Assembly (NCBI GenBank): GCA_013152225.1
Contig: JAADGR010000313.1
Location: 1-39,735, forward strand
Reading direction: 5' to 3'
DNA length: 39,735 nucleotides
From: Calditrichota bacterium
GTDB taxonomy: Bacteria > Zhuqueibacterota > Zhuqueibacteria > Residuimicrobiales > Krinioviventaceae
Of the stretch, positions 1-11,782 are shown piece by piece. The first letter of the stretch is position 1, and each line of letters opens with the position of its first letter. Made by a program: the position numbers and the translations under genes. The notes beneath the pieces were generated by a model. That model searched no databases, had not been told where the DNA came from, and saw only the letters and a program-made list of their open reading frames with translations.

Positions 1-183
<183 letters not shown>

Positions 184-215
184 TTGAAATCTTATTTTTT
201 GATTTGGATTGATAA

Positions 216-365
216 ATGCGAGATTTAGTGATATTGGAATGTACGGAGTGTAAACGAAGAAATTACACTACCGATAAGAACAAAAGAAGCCAAAGCGGCC
301 GTGTAGAATACAAAAAATACTGCCGCTGGTGTAACAAAAGAACGGTTCATAAAGAAACAAGATGA
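216..365 (+). CDS. rpmG: 50S ribosomal protein L33 (zinc-binding CxxC form); missing from the supplied ORF track because it is short
   Basis: ATG at 216, TGA at 363-365; [49 protein letters not shown]; located between tuf and tRNA-Trp/secE. Confidence 0.95.
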   Translation: MRDLVILECTECKRRNYTTDKNKRSQSGRVEYKKYCRWCNKRTVHKETR

Positions 366-377
366 CGAAGCTTGTTT

Positions 378-451
378 AGGCCTGTAGCACAATTGGCTAG
401 TGCACCGGACTCCAAATCCGGCGGTTGGGGGTTCGACTCCCTCCAGGCCTG
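378..451 (+). tRNA. trnW: tRNA-Trp (anticodon CCA)
   Basis: Cloverleaf: acceptor AGGCCTG/CAGGCCT, anticodon arm CCGGA-CTCCAAA-TCCGG (anticodon CCA), T arm with GGTTCGACTCC; 3' CCA not encoded. Confidence 0.95.
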
Positions 452-531
452 CTTTTTTTATATCAGGATATCGACGAACTGAGCTAATCAGTGCAGGTGA
501 AATTAATTAAGAATCTGAAGAGCGGCCAGAT

Positions 532-714
532 ATGTTCCAAAAAATGATGAAATTTTTCAGAGACGTCAAGCTGGAAATGTCAAAAGTGAGTTGGCCAACT
601 CGTTACGAGTTAAAGGGGCAGACAACAATCGTGATTTTTGTCTCCTTTCTTTTTGCAATATTTATTTTTCTAGTTGATCAAGTTCTTTCTAGGTTCATTA
701 ATTTTCTTTATTAG
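532..714 (+). CDS. secE: Preprotein translocase subunit SecE
   Basis: 60 aa, VKLEMSKVSWPTRYEL motif plus single TM helix, upstream of nusG. Confidence 0.95.
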   Translation: MFQKMMKFFRDVKLEMSKVSWPTRYELKGQTTIVIFVSFLFAIFIFLVDQVLSRFINFLY

Positions 715-737
715 GCCGTTTTGCTAAAAGGTTAAAC

Positions 738-1277
738 TTGGAAGATAACGAATTAAAGTGGTACGCAATTCATGTTCTTTCCGGACATGAGAACAAAGTA
801 AAAGCCTATCTCGAAAATGAGATTGGTCATGCCGGTTTGGAGCAGAAACTCGATAAAATTCTGGTACCCACTGAAGAAATCACAGAAATGAAAGAGGGTA
901 AAAGACGAGTGCGTACAAAAATTATGTTCCCCGGTTATATGCTTGTGAGAATGGTTTTCGATAAAGAAACGCGGCACTTGATCTTGAACACACCAGGTGT
1001 AACGAACTTTGTTGGAAGAAAGAATGAGCCTATCCCTCTCAAGACAGATGAAGCTGAGAGGATTATGGGAAAGACGGAAGGTGGGGAAAAAGACCGCTCC
1101 CGCGTCCCCTTTCATGTCGGTGATGCGATCAAGGTCGTTGACGGGCCGTTCACTGATTTTACGGGCTTTATTGAGGAAGTGAACGAGGAAAAAGATAAAG
1201 TTAAAGTCATGGTGAGTATCTTTGGGAGATCTACACCTGTCGAATTGGATTTTTTGCAGATAGAACTAGAAGCTTAA
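738..1277 (+). CDS. nusG: Transcription termination/antitermination protein NusG (TTG start)
   Basis: WYAIHVLSGHENKVKAYLE...FPGYMLVRM...TPGVTNFVG...VDGPFTDFTGFIEEV (KOW). Confidence 0.97.
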   Translation: MEDNELKWYAIHVLSGHENKVKAYLENEIGHAGLEQKLDKILVPTEEITEMKEGKRRVRTKIMFPGYMLVRMVFDKETRHLILNTPGVTNFVGRKNEPIPLKTDEAERIMGKTEGGEKDRSRVPFHVGDAIKVVDGPFTDFTGFIEEVNEEKDKVKVMVSIFGRSTPVELDFLQIELEA

Positions 1278-1289
1278 GGTGAAAAACAA

Positions 1290-1715
1290 ATGGCAAAGAA
1301 GGTAATTGGCTCCATCAAGTTGCAGATTCCGGCGGGAAATGCAAATCCTTCGCCTCCGGTTGGTCCTGCTCTGGGGCAGCATGGCGTAAACATAATGGAG
1401 TTTTGCAAGGCGTTTAACGCAAAAACGCAAGATAAGCAGGGTCTTATTATACCTGTTATTATTACGGTTTATGCCGATCATTCATTTACTTTTATCACCA
1501 AAACGCCGCCTGCGCCGGTCTTGCTGAAATTGGCTGCCGGGTTAGAAAAGGGATCGGGTGAGCCGAACAGGAATAAGGTGGGCAAGGTCTCCAGGGAGCA
1601 AGTAAAAGAAATCGCCGAATCAAAGATGGTTGATCTGAATGCCAACGATATAGAAATGGCGATGCGGATGATTGAAGGTACTGCCAGAAGTATGGGGATT
1701 GTTGTAGAAGGATAA
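1290..1715 (+). CDS. rplK: 50S ribosomal protein L11
   Basis: [35 protein letters not shown]. Confidence 0.98.
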   Translation: MAKKVIGSIKLQIPAGNANPSPPVGPALGQHGVNIMEFCKAFNAKTQDKQGLIIPVIITVYADHSFTFITKTPPAPVLLKLAAGLEKGSGEPNRNKVGKVSREQVKEIAESKMVDLNANDIEMAMRMIEGTARSMGIVVEG

Positions 1716-1756
1716 ACTTTTTCGGATTATCTCATATTAGAAGTTTTGGAGTAAGA

Positions 1757-2455
1757 ATGAAACATAGCAAAAGATATAATGGCGCAGCCGAAAAAGTTGA
1801 CCGATCGACTGCACATAGCATGGAAGCGGCTATAGCGAAAGTACTGGAAGCGGCCACCGCGAAATTTGATGAATCCATCGAGTTGAGTGTGCGGCTGGGC
1901 GTTGATCCCAGAAAAGCCGATCAAATGGTTCGGGGTACTGTTTCGTTGCCGCACGGAACAGGAAAAACTATCCGCGTACTTGTATTGACCAAGGGTGAAA
2001 AAGAAAAAGAAGCACAGGAGGCTGGGGCGGACTATGTCGGCGGTGATGATTTGGTTGCAAAGATTCAGGGCGGCTGGCTTGATTTTGATGCCGTCATTGC
2101 AACACCCGATATCATGTCTCAGGTTGGAAAGCTGGGGCGTATTCTTGGCCCTCGCGGATTAATGCCAAACCCAAAAGTCGGTACAGTAACTTTTGACGTT
2201 GGTCAAGCCGTCAAAGACATTAAAGCTGGAAAAATAGATTTTCGCGTTGATAAATACGGAATTGTGCACGCTGCGATAGGTAAAAAATCTTTCAAGCCCA
2301 AGCAATTGGTAGATAATGTGCGCGTGTTTATGGATGCAATTAATCGTCTAAGGCCGTCGACTGCCAAGGGTGTGTATTTGAAAAGTATTTCACTTTCAAG
2401 CACAATGGGTCCCGGTGTACGTATAGATAAAAGCACTGTTAACGAAGAAGCTTGA
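1757..2455 (+). CDS. rplA: 50S ribosomal protein L1
   Basis: [40 protein letters not shown]...[19 protein letters not shown]. Confidence 0.98.
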   Translation: MKHSKRYNGAAEKVDRSTAHSMEAAIAKVLEAATAKFDESIELSVRLGVDPRKADQMVRGTVSLPHGTGKTIRVLVLTKGEKEKEAQEAGADYVGGDDLVAKIQGGWLDFDAVIATPDIMSQVGKLGRILGPRGLMPNPKVGTVTFDVGQAVKDIKAGKIDFRVDKYGIVHAAIGKKSFKPKQLVDNVRVFMDAINRLRPSTAKGVYLKSISLSSTMGPGVRIDKSTVNEEA

Positions 2456-2493
2456 CAAACAAAGTTAATATACATCATTAAGGAATATTTTTC

Positions 2494-3012
2494 ATGCCAC
2501 GGCCAGATAAAATTCAAAAAGTACAAGATGTTAGCGAGAGCTTGAGTCAAGCAAAAAGTATTTTTATGACTGATTTTACCGGTCTTTCTGTGGAAGAGAT
2601 GACAGCTCTTCGCCGGGAATTCCGCAAAGCGGATGTTCACTATGTTGTTGTGAAAAATACTTTGGCCAAGCTGTCTGCTGAAAAATCCGGTTTTGATAAT
2701 ATGGTCAAGTTCCTCAACGGACCGACCGGGTTGGCAATGTCGTTTGATGATCCAATAGCGCCTATCCGTATTATTGATAGTTTTCAAAAACTGCATAATA
2801 AGCCATCTATTAAAGCCGCTATTGTTGAAGGTGAGTTGTTGGATGAACAGGCAACTCAGGAAATTCGCAGTATTCCATCGCGGGATGTTTTGTTGGGGCA
2901 GGTTGTAAGCGGTATTGCCTCTCCAATTTCAGGCCTCGTCGGTGGGCTGCAAGGGTTGTTTAGAAACCTTGTCTATGCACTGGATGCTATAAAAGAAAAA
3001 AAAGAATCATAA
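2494..3012 (+). CDS. rplJ: 50S ribosomal protein L10
   Basis: FTGLSVEEMTALRREFRKADVHYVVVKNTLAKL; position before rplL. Confidence 0.97.
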   Translation: MPRPDKIQKVQDVSESLSQAKSIFMTDFTGLSVEEMTALRREFRKADVHYVVVKNTLAKLSAEKSGFDNMVKFLNGPTGLAMSFDDPIAPIRIIDSFQKLHNKPSIKAAIVEGELLDEQATQEIRSIPSRDVLLGQVVSGIASPISGLVGGLQGLFRNLVYALDAIKEKKES

Positions 3013-3048
3013 GAATATAATTATTTGTCACTTTAACGGGAGGTAGAA

Positions 3049-3483
3049 ATGCCCGAGAATGAAGCTGTTGCAGTTGAGCAAGAAAAATCCACTGAAGCTC
3101 TTGACCCCAAAGTTGAAGATCTTTTGGGCACGATCGAACAGATGACTGTTCTTCAATTATCTAAATTAGTAAAAGCTCTTGAGGACCGTTTTGGTGTAAC
3201 CGCCGCTGCTCCTGTTGTTGTTGGTGCGCTACCCGGTGGTGCTGCACCCGCAGCCGAGGCCGAAGAAGAGAAAACGGAGTTTGATGTGATTCTCAAAGCT
3301 GCCGGTTCCAATAAAATTCAGTCGATCAAGGTCGTTCGCGCCGTCACAAGTCTGGGCTTGAAAGAAGCCAAGGAACTCGTTGATAGTGCCCCCAGTGCTG
3401 TCAAAGAAGCTATAAGCAAAGACGAAGCCAACGATATTAAAAGCAAATTGGAAGAAGTTGGGGCTGAAGTAGAGATCAAGTAA
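3049..3483 (+). CDS. rplL: 50S ribosomal protein L7/L12
   Basis: [71 protein letters not shown]. Confidence 0.98.
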   Translation: MPENEAVAVEQEKSTEALDPKVEDLLGTIEQMTVLQLSKLVKALEDRFGVTAAAPVVVGALPGGAAPAAEAEEEKTEFDVILKAAGSNKIQSIKVVRAVTSLGLKEAKELVDSAPSAVKEAISKDEANDIKSKLEEVGAEVEIK

Positions 3484-3510
3484 GCTAAGATATTTCTTCT
3501 AATAAATAAA

Positions 3511-3538
3511 GCCGGGCTTTTATAGTGCTCGGTTTTTT
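3511..3538 (+). terminator. Hairpin plus T-run between rplL and rpoB (candidate attenuator/partial terminator)
   Basis: CCGGGC-tttatagt-GCTCGG (one G.U) followed by TTTTTTT. Confidence 0.6.
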
Positions 3539-3567
3539 TAAAGTATTGTTCGAAAATTTGAAAGGAA

Positions 3568-6500
3568 GTGAATCCTTTGGCAGTTGGTTTGAGAAGACCC
3601 CGAAAATCGTTCTCAAAAATTACAGCAGCGGCTGAACTACCGGATTTGTTGGATATACAGTTACAGTCATTTGAGGAATTTATCCAGGCGACTGTTTCCC
3701 CTGATCAAAGGGAAGATCAAGGGTTGCAAGCTGTTTTCAATGGTATTTTTCCGATTGTTGATAGCCGCGAGAATTTTGAGCTCGATTTTATCGAATATTA
3801 TATTGACAAACCCAAGTATTCACTTGCAGAATGCCAGGAACGAGGGACAACATATTCTGTTGCATTGAAGGCGAAGCTCCGCCTCTCGATAAAGGACGAA
3901 TATGATCCTAATGATCCTCTGGCAAACTCTATTGAGCAAGTTGTTTATTTGGGAAATCTCCCTACAATGACGCATCGCGGTACGTTCATTATCAATGGTG
4001 CTGAGCGGATCATCGTGAGTCAACTGCATAGGTCGCCCGGCGTTTTTTTTGATGAAATTATTCATCCCAATGGCACAAAACTTTATTCAGCCAGAATAAT
4101 TCCGCTCAGGGGTTCCTGGGTAGAGTTTACAACGGATATTTATGATTTGATGAACGTGTTCATCGATCGACGTAAAAAATTCCTGGCTACAACGCTTTTG
4201 AGAGCTATTGGCTATTCCACGGATCGTGAGATTCTGGAAGCGTTTAATCTTGTCGAGGAAGTGAAGATTAACGACAAGGTGTGGGATGATCTCATTGGTT
4301 CAAAGGTGATTGATGATATTATTGACGTTGAAACCGGTGAAGTCATTGTTGACAGGTATAGCGAAATTGAACCTGAAAAGGTTGAGGCTATTGCTGCGTT
4401 GGGACTGAAAAAAATCGAGGTTTTAAAATCGGATAAAATTTTTGGTCACGATGTTATTAGCAACACACTTCTTAAAGATCCCACCCATTCCAGGGCAGAA
4501 GCGCTGGAATTAATTTACCGACAATTACGCTCCGGTGATCCCCCTGATGTAGATACGGCTCGGTTGCTTGTGGAGCGTCTCTTTTTTAATCCGAAACGAT
4601 ATGACCTGGGAGACGTTGGCCGGCATCGGTTGAATCGAAAGCTTAATCAGGATATTGATCCTGAAACTCTGTGTTTGACCAGAACTGATATTATCGGCAT
4701 TATTGCCTATTTGCTTGATCTGCGCAAGGGAAAGATGTCTGCTGATGATATCGATCACTTGGGCAATCGCCGCGTTCGTACGGTTGGTGAGCAGCTTTCC
4801 CAGCAAATGAGCGTTGGGCTTTCGCGCATGGCAAGAACGATCAAAGAGCGGATGAACTTGCGAGAGAGTGAAAATCCGACACCTCAGGATTTGGTGAACG
4901 CACGGACGATTCTCTCTGTCATCAATACTTTTTTCGGAACAAGCCAATTGTCGCAGTTTATGGATCAAACCAATCCGCTTTCCGAGATGACCCACAAACG
5001 CAGATTGTCGGCGCTTGGCCCGGGCGGTTTGACGAGAGAGCGCGCCGGTTTTGAAGTTCGCGACGTGCACTATACACATTATGGCCGACTTTGTCCTATA
5101 GAAACACCGGAAGGCCCGAATATTGGTCTGATTTCTTCGTTAACCACTTATGCACGTATCAATGATTTTGGTTTCATCGAGGCTCCCTATCGTGTCGTTG
5201 AAAAAGGCGTAGCTACGAAAGAAATTAATTTCTTAACTGCGGATGATGAAGAGCAGCAAATTATCGCGCAAGCGAATGAACCCCTTGATGAAAAGGGCAA
5301 TTTTGTCAATGAACGTGTCAGATGTCGATATCGCGGTGAATTTCCCATAGTCACTCCTGACAAAGTTGCTTACATGGATGTTTCTCCAACTCAAATCGTT
5401 TCTGCTGCTGCGGCACTCATCCCGTTTCTCGAACATGACGATGCGAACCGTGCTTTGATGGGATCCAATATGCAGCGACAAGCGGTACCACTGCTTCGGC
5501 CGGAAGCGCCTTTTGTAGGAACCGGAATGGAAGCCAAGGTTGCTCATGATTCCCGCGCTGTGATTCTTTCGAAATGCGACGGCGTAGTAGAACAGGTCGA
5601 CTCGAAGCAGATCGTCATTCGAAAAGCCAAGAGCAAAGAAACAACGGATGATCTTGCCGAGCTTTTAGATTTTGATGAATCGGAAATTGTAACTTATGAT
5701 TTAACAAAGTTTAAACGAACGAACCAGGATACCTGTTTAAATCAAAAGCCAATAATTGATGTCGGTGATCATGTTAAAAAAGGTCAGGTCATAGCCGACG
5801 GGCCGGCTACCGATGGCGGCGAACTGGCACTGGGCAGAAATGTGCTCGTTGCTTTTATGCCGTGGCGTGGTTATAATTTTGAGGATGCGATTGTTATTTC
5901 AGAACGGGTTGTTCAGGAGGATATTTATACATCTCTGCACATCGAATCTTTTGAACTACAGGTTCGGGATACAAAACGCGGCGAAGAAGAGTTGACATGC
6001 GAGATACCAAATGTAAGCGAAGACGCAACAAAAGATTTGGATGAAAATGGAATTATCCGCATTGGTGCCGAGGTCTCTGCGGGAGATATTCTTGTTGGTA
6101 AAGTTACGCCAAAAGGAGAGACCGATCCCACGCCGGAAGAAAAGCTATTGAAAGCAATCTTTGGCGAAAAAGCGGGTGATGTCAAAGATGCATCCCTTAA
6201 AGGTTCCCCGGGATTAAAAGGCGTTGTTATTGATACGAATTTGTTTTCCCGCAAGAAAAAAGATGCAACAACAAAGCGGAGAGACAAAAAAGCGCTCGAA
6301 GAATTGGAAGACTGGCTGGTTCGCGTAAACACTGAAGCTGCGGAAAATCGGCGGAAAAAATTGTCTGGTGTTCTCGAGGGCCAGGTTTCGGCCGGCATAA
6401 GAGATTTCGAGTCTGGCAAAATTGTGATTAAAGCCAAGACCCAGATTAAAAAATCCAATATTGAAAAACTCGATTTTGATAATATTGATTATTTGAATCC

Positions 6501-7380
6501 ACTAGTAGAAGATGAGAATACGAATTCTCTTGTTGAAAAAATTAATGCTCGTTATGAAAAGAAATTGCGCGACGTCCAGGAAGAATACGAGTTGCGCAAA
6601 TTTAAAATAGTTGTCGGTGATGAGCTGCCTCCGGGTATCACTCAACTTGCCAAAGTTTATGTTGCCAAGAAGCGAAAGTTGATGGTTGGCGATAAAATGG
6701 CAGGGCGCCATGGTAATAAGGGCGTTGTAGCAAAAATTGTCCCCAAGGAAGATATGCCTTATTTGCCCGATGGAACACCAGTAGATATTGTTCTCAATCC
6801 ACTGGGTGTGCCTTCCCGTATGAATCTTGGGCAAATACTTGAAACAAATCTTGGCTGGGCAGCGAAAAACCTGAACATCAACTATGCCACTCCTGTTTTC
6901 GATGGTGCTTCCCTTGATGAGATAAAAGAGGAAATGGAAAAAGCCGGAGTTCCGACAAGCGGAAAATCGCAAGTTTACGACGGACGAACCGGAGAGTTGA
7001 TGGATGAAGAAGTAACCATCGGCTGGATTTACATGCTCAAGTTGTCTCATTTGGTTGAGGATAAAATTCATGCACGTTCGATAGGACCATACTCTTTAAT
7101 AACGCAACAACCGCTTGGTGGTAAAGCTCAGTTTGGTGGTCAAAGATTTGGTGAAATGGAGGTTTGGGCGCTCGAAGCTTACGGCGCGGCATACACCCTC
7201 CAGGAAATCCTGACAGTAAAAAGCGATGATGTTCGAGGGCGTTCCAAGACTTATGAAGCTATTGTTAAGGGAGAGAATATTCCTGAACCCGGCTTGCCCG
7301 AGTCTTTTAACGTTTTACTTCGAGAATTACAAGGATTGGGCTTGGATGTTGAATTGAGAAGTGATGGTAAGAAAAAATAG
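3568..7380 (+). CDS. rpoB: DNA-directed RNA polymerase subunit beta; TTG at 3577 is an alternative start with better SD spacing
   Basis: [68 protein letters not shown] and [14 protein letters not shown]. Confidence 0.98.
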   Translation: MNPLAVGLRRPRKSFSKITAAAELPDLLDIQLQSFEEFIQATVSPDQREDQGLQAVFNGIFPIVDSRENFELDFIEYYIDKPKYSLAECQERGTTYSVALKAKLRLSIKDEYDPNDPLANSIEQVVYLGNLPTMTHRGTFIINGAERIIVSQLHRSPGVFFDEIIHPNGTKLYSARIIPLRGSWVEFTTDIYDLMNVFIDRRKKFLATTLLRAIGYSTDREILEAFNLVEEVKINDKVWDDLIGSKVIDDIIDVETGEVIVDRYSEIEPEKVEAIAALGLKKIEVLKSDKIFGHDVISNTLLKDPTHSRAEALELIYRQLRSGDPPDVDTARLLVERLFFNPKRYDLGDVGRHRLNRKLNQDIDPETLCLTRTDIIGIIAYLLDLRKGKMSADDIDHLGNRRVRTVGEQLSQQMSVGLSRMARTIKERMNLRESENPTPQDLVNARTILSVINTFFGTSQLSQFMDQTNPLSEMTHKRRLSALGPGGLTRERAGFEVRDVHYTHYGRLCPIETPEGPNIGLISSLTTYARINDFGFIEAPYRVVEKGVATKEINFLTADDEEQQIIAQANEPLDEKGNFVNERVRCRYRGEFPIVTPDKVAYMDVSPTQIVSAAAALIPFLEHDDANRALMGSNMQRQAVPLLRPEAPFVGTGMEAKVAHDSRAVILSKCDGVVEQVDSKQIVIRKAKSKETTDDLAELLDFDESEIVTYDLTKFKRTNQDTCLNQKPIIDVGDHVKKGQVIADGPATDGGELALGRNVLVAFMPWRGYNFEDAIVISERVVQEDIYTSLHIESFELQVRDTKRGEEELTCEIPNVSEDATKDLDENGIIRIGAEVSAGDILVGKVTPKGETDPTPEEKLLKAIFGEKAGDVKDASLKGSPGLKGVVIDTNLFSRKKKDATTKRRDKKALEELEDWLVRVNTEAAENRRKKLSGVLEGQVSAGIRDFESGKIVIKAKTQIKKSNIEKLDFDNIDYLNPLVEDENTNSLVEKINARYEKKLRDVQEEYELRKFKIVVGDELPPGITQLAKVYVAKKRKLMVGDKMAGRHGNKGVVAKIVPKEDMPYLPDGTPVDIVLNPLGVPSRMNLGQILETNLGWAAKNLNINYATPVFDGASLDEIKEEMEKAGVPTSGKSQVYDGRTGELMDEEVTIGWIYMLKLSHLVEDKIHARSIGPYSLITQQPLGGKAQFGGQRFGEMEVWALEAYGAAYTLQEILTVKSDDVRGRSKTYEAIVKGENIPEPGLPESFNVLLRELQGLGLDVELRSDGKKK

Positions 7381-7466
7381 TTATCTCTGCCCAAGGAGCA
7401 TCATCTTAAAAATTGAAATGATTAAAAAAATAACCAGGCTCAGTTTTCGAGTTTGGAGGTGATATT

Positions 7467-10400
7467 TTGAATTATATGATTACTCAGGACATTCCAAAAC
7501 ATAGCACGAAATTTAATTCTATTTATATCGGTCTGTCTTCTCCCGATAAAATTCTTGAACGTTCCCATGGAGAAGTAACAAAGCCGGAAACAATAAACTA
7601 TCGTTCTTTCAAGCCGGAAAAAGATGGACTTTTTTGCGAGAAAATCTTTGGTCCTGTTCGGGATTGGGAATGTCATTGTGGAAAATATAAAAGAATTCGA
7701 TACAAGGGTATTGTATGTGATCGTTGCGGTGTAGAAGTAACGATGAAAAGTGTCCGGCGCGAACGTATGGGGCATATCACTCTGGCTGTTCCTGTCGTGC
7801 ACATCTGGTACTGGAAGTCTTTGCCTTCCAAGGCAGGCTATGTTCTCGGCATGAGTATGAAAAACCTTGAAAGGGTTATATATTACGAGTCGTATGTCGT
7901 TGTGCAGCCGGGAGAAAGCGGTCTGAAAGAGAAGGAACTCGTCACCGAAGAAGACTATCTGGAAATATCAACCAGAATGAAAGAGGTTGAGGCTGATGTG
8001 CCGGAAGAGCAAAGGTTTAAAGCGCAAATCGGCGGCCAGGCTGTTCTGGATTTGCTGAAGCGGATTAATATTGATTATCTTGCAAAATTTTTACGAGAAG
8101 CCGCTCGCACTGAAACCTCTATTCAGCGTAAAAATGACGCATTGAAGCGACTTAAAGTCATTGAAGCTTTTCGGCGCGCAAATAAATTCAAAGAGAACAG
8201 GCCGGAATGGATGGTGATGACTGTCATTCCCGTTATTCCGCCGGAACTGCGTCCATTGGTTCCTCTGGAAGGAGGGAGGTTCGCAACTTCTGATTTGAAT
8301 GATTTATACAGACGGGTTATTATCCGTAATAATCGTCTTAAAAAGCTCTTAGAAATCAAGGCGCCGGAAGTTATTCTTCGAAATGAAAAAAGAATGCTGC
8401 AAGAGGCAGTGGATTCACTCTTTGACAACGGACGCAAGTCTTCCGCTGTACGAAGTGACGGAAACAGAGCATTGAAGAGCCTTTCCGATATGTTGCGTGG
8501 AAAGCAGGGACGTTTTCGTCAGAATCTCTTGGGAAAACGAATCGATTATTCCGGGCGTTCGGTTATTGTTGTCGGCCCGGAATTAAAACTCAATCAATGT
8601 GGTTTGCCGAAAGAAATGGCTCTCGAACTTTTTAAACCGTTTGTTATTCGCAAATTGGTTGAGCGCGGATTAGTTAAAACGGTAAAAAGCGCAAAGAAAT
8701 TAGTTGATCGACGCGGCGCTGAAGTTTGGGATATCCTTGAAGAAATCATTGATGATCATCCTATTATGCTCAATCGCGCACCAACCTTGCACCGTCTCGG
8801 CATTCAGGCTTTTCAGCCTGTTCTGATTGAAGGTAAAGCCCTTCAGATTCACCCCCTTGTTTGTGCTGCGTTCAATGCGGACTTTGACGGTGATCAGATG
8901 GCCGTGCACGTACCTTTGTCTTTCTTTGCACAAATAGAGACCAAGGTGCTTATGCTTTCAAGTCATAATATCTTGTCTCCCGCGCACGGGCGGCCGCTTG
9001 CCATTCCAAGTCAGGATATTGTTCTTGGTATTTATTATCTTACCAAGCGCAAATCCGGTACTTTGGGCGAAGGGATGATATTTTCATCTCCTGAGGAAGT
9101 GATGATTGCCCGTAATGATGATCGTGTTGATTTACATGCACCGATCAAAGTTCGAGTTGATGGTAAAATTATAGATACAACCGTGGGACGCGTTATCTTT
9201 AACAGTGTGATCCCCGAAGAGTTGCCTTTTGTTAACGAGTTGTTGACTAAAAAAGCAACTGAAGAACTGGTTGCCCGTGCATATGCCACTTTGGGTAATT
9301 TGAAAACCGCCGAAATGCTGGACAAACTGAAGGAGATTGGTTTTCTGCATGCCATGAAGTCCGGTGTGACCGTTGGCCTCGGAGATGTGATTGTACCAAA
9401 AGAAAAAGATGAACTTTTGGACGAAGCTTACAAAAAAGTAGAAGCTATCCACAAAAGATATGAACGCGGTATTATTACCGATGGTGAACGATATAACCAG
9501 ATTATTGATATTTGGACACATACAACGAGCAATGTTGCAGAGAAAATGTTTGAACGGCTTAGCCATGATCGCCAGGGATTTAATCCGATTTTCATGATGG
9601 CCGATTCCGGTGCAAGAGGGTCCAAGGAGCAGATTCGCCAGCTAGCCGGAATGCGCGGTCTGATGGCGAAACCTCAAAAAAAGATGACCGGTTCGATGGG
9701 CGAAATTATTGAAAGTCCGATCACGGCAAACTTTCGCGAAGGCCTTTCAGTGCTCGAATACTTTATCTCAACTCATGGCGCAAGAAAAGGACTGGCAGAT
9801 ACGGCGTTGAAAACGGCTGATGCAGGCTATCTTACGCGCCGACTTGTTGATGTTGCGCAGGATGTTATTATAACGATGGAAGACTGCGGAACGATCCTTG
9901 GTTTGCGAGTTGGAGACTTGAAGGAAGGTGAAGAGGTCATTGAAACAATGCGTGATCGTATCGTCGGGCGAGTGGCAGCCGAGGATGTTTTTGATCCCGA
10001 ATCAGGCGATATCATCATTGAGGCCGGGGAATTAATTTATGAAAAAGTTGCCGATCTCATTGCTCAGAGCGGGCTCGAAACAGTGATGATCAGATCCGTG
10101 TTGACGTGTGAAGCGCAGCGTGGCGCGTGTGGGCGATGCTATGGGCGAAATCTTGCCAACGGGAAAATGGTCACAATCGGAGAAGCTGTGGGTGTAATGG
10201 CTGCTCAGTCCATTGGAGAGCCGGGTACGCAGTTAACTTTGCGTACATTTCATATCGGTGGTACTGCCTCCCGTATCGCGGCGCAATCACAGGTTGCTGT
10301 TAAACGTAATGGGACTGTAGAATGGGAAAATCTCAAAGTCGTCAAGCGAGACGATGGAATTATTGTTACGCTTGGCCGCAATGGACGATTGAAAATCCTC

Positions 10401-11702
10401 GACGATGATAATCGTGTCATTGAAAGATTGACCGTCCCTTATTCTGCGGAGCTTTTGGTAGAATCCGGGGCGAAAGTACAAAAAGGCGACGTTGTTTTTA
10501 AATGGGATCCGTACACGGCATCCATCATAACGAATACCGACGGAACCGTTCAGTTTATCGATATTATTGAAAACGTTACTTTTCGCGAGGAACTGGATGA
10601 GACAACGGGTTTGAAGCAAAGGCTTATCATTGAAACCCGAAGTCGCAATCTTAGCCCGACCATTCAGATTCTTGATGATGCCGGAGAAATCATTGGGTCT
10701 TATGCCGTTCCTACTCGCTCACATTTGCAGGTAAGAGAGGGTGGTAAGGTTCAAGCCGGCGATTCTCTGGTGAAAATACCAAGAGAATTTGCGAAAACCA
10801 GAGATATTACCGGTGGTCTGCCGCGAGTTGCTGAATTGTTCGAAGCGAGAAAACCCAAAGAACCCGCTGTGGTCAGCGAAATCGACGGTATCGTCCGTTT
10901 TGGTGAAATAAAGCGCGGCGTCAGGCGCGTCATCGTTACGTCCGAAGATGGACATGAAGAAAAGATTTATTTAATCGGCTATGGAAAGCATGTTCTTGTC
11001 CATGATGGTGATTTTGTTCATGCGGGAGAAAAACTCTCCGAAGGTGCTGTAGCCCCTCATGATATTTTGGCAATTATGGGCGCAAACAAAGTTCAGGAAT
11101 ACCTTGTCAATGAGATACAGGAAGTGTACAGATTGCAGGGTGTTCGCATCAATGACAAGCATATCGAAGTTATCGTGCGTCAGATGCTGCAAAAGGTAAA
11201 AATCGAAGATGCGGGCGACACAAAGTACCTTGAAAATGATCAGGTTGACCGACTTTCCTTTTTGCGTGAAAACAATAAAACTCGTAACAAAGTGGTTGTT
11301 ACTGATCCGGGTGATTCCAAGTTGCATGTGAATGACCTGATGGATGCTGAGGAGGTCCGCGGAATTATCGAGAAATTAAAAGCAAAAGATAAAAAGCCGC
11401 CTCTTACCAGGCCGGCGAAACCAGCGACTTTCCAACCATTGCTTCTGGGAATTACCAAAGCATCATTAACGACAGAAAGTTTTATCTCCGCTGCTTCCTT
11501 TCAGGAAACAACACGTGTCTTAACAGACGCTTCTATTGAAGGCAAAATCGATAATTTATACGGGTTGAAGGAAAATGTCGTCATGGGACATCTTATCCCT
11601 GCGGGTACGGGTATCTCAAAATTTAAAAAATTAAGAGTTAAAGGCCCGTTGCTTGAAGAGGAAATCGAGTTGACTGGTGCTGGTGAAATTGAGGAAGAAT
11701 AA
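7467..11702 (+). CDS. rpoC: DNA-directed RNA polymerase subunit beta' (TTG start with extended SD GGAGGTGAT)
   Basis: [16 protein letters not shown] catalytic motif; [23 protein letters not shown] zinc finger; [37 protein letters not shown]. Confidence 0.98.
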   Translation: MNYMITQDIPKHSTKFNSIYIGLSSPDKILERSHGEVTKPETINYRSFKPEKDGLFCEKIFGPVRDWECHCGKYKRIRYKGIVCDRCGVEVTMKSVRRERMGHITLAVPVVHIWYWKSLPSKAGYVLGMSMKNLERVIYYESYVVVQPGESGLKEKELVTEEDYLEISTRMKEVEADVPEEQRFKAQIGGQAVLDLLKRINIDYLAKFLREAARTETSIQRKNDALKRLKVIEAFRRANKFKENRPEWMVMTVIPVIPPELRPLVPLEGGRFATSDLNDLYRRVIIRNNRLKKLLEIKAPEVILRNEKRMLQEAVDSLFDNGRKSSAVRSDGNRALKSLSDMLRGKQGRFRQNLLGKRIDYSGRSVIVVGPELKLNQCGLPKEMALELFKPFVIRKLVERGLVKTVKSAKKLVDRRGAEVWDILEEIIDDHPIMLNRAPTLHRLGIQAFQPVLIEGKALQIHPLVCAAFNADFDGDQMAVHVPLSFFAQIETKVLMLSSHNILSPAHGRPLAIPSQDIVLGIYYLTKRKSGTLGEGMIFSSPEEVMIARNDDRVDLHAPIKVRVDGKIIDTTVGRVIFNSVIPEELPFVNELLTKKATEELVARAYATLGNLKTAEMLDKLKEIGFLHAMKSGVTVGLGDVIVPKEKDELLDEAYKKVEAIHKRYERGIITDGERYNQIIDIWTHTTSNVAEKMFERLSHDRQGFNPIFMMADSGARGSKEQIRQLAGMRGLMAKPQKKMTGSMGEIIESPITANFREGLSVLEYFISTHGARKGLADTALKTADAGYLTRRLVDVAQDVIITMEDCGTILGLRVGDLKEGEEVIETMRDRIVGRVAAEDVFDPESGDIIIEAGELIYEKVADLIAQSGLETVMIRSVLTCEAQRGACGRCYGRNLANGKMVTIGEAVGVMAAQSIGEPGTQLTLRTFHIGGTASRIAAQSQVAVKRNGTVEWENLKVVKRDDGIIVTLGRNGRLKILDDDNRVIERLTVPYSAELLVESGAKVQKGDVVFKWDPYTASIITNTDGTVQFIDIIENVTFREELDETTGLKQRLIIETRSRNLSPTIQILDDAGEIIGSYAVPTRSHLQVREGGKVQAGDSLVKIPREFAKTRDITGGLPRVAELFEARKPKEPAVVSEIDGIVRFGEIKRGVRRVIVTSEDGHEEKIYLIGYGKHVLVHDGDFVHAGEKLSEGAVAPHDILAIMGANKVQEYLVNEIQEVYRLQGVRINDKHIEVIVRQMLQKVKIEDAGDTKYLENDQVDRLSFLRENNKTRNKVVVTDPGDSKLHVNDLMDAEEVRGIIEKLKAKDKKPPLTRPAKPATFQPLLLGITKASLTTESFISAASFQETTRVLTDASIEGKIDNLYGLKENVVMGHLIPAGTGISKFKKLRVKGPLLEEEIELTGAGEIEEE

Positions 11703-11725
11703 AACCTTTTTAAAAAATAAAAAAC

Positions 11726-11754
11726 TTGAAATTTAGAATTTAATTCTTTATATT
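11726..11754 (+). promoter_or_regulatory. Candidate sigma70-type promoter upstream of rpsL
   Basis: TTGAAA (11726-11731), 17-bp spacer, TATATT (11749-11754); AT-rich intergenic region between rpoC and rpsL. Confidence 0.5.
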
Positions 11755-11782
11755 AATAGGCTTGAGTGATTCAGGAGGAAAA

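Noticed and set aside
2452-2480. TTGACA at 2452 as a promoter for rplJ
   Set aside because: Perfect -35-like hexamer overlaps the rplA stop, but no acceptable -10 hexamer at 16-18 bp spacing.
2203-2796. 197-aa minus-strand ORF over the rplA/rplJ junction
   Set aside because: Antisense to two conserved ribosomal genes; no protein-family signature.
5925-7071. Long minus-strand ORFs (177 and 189 aa) inside rpoB
   Set aside because: Antisense to conserved rpoB; Ser/Phe-rich composition typical of reverse-frame translation.
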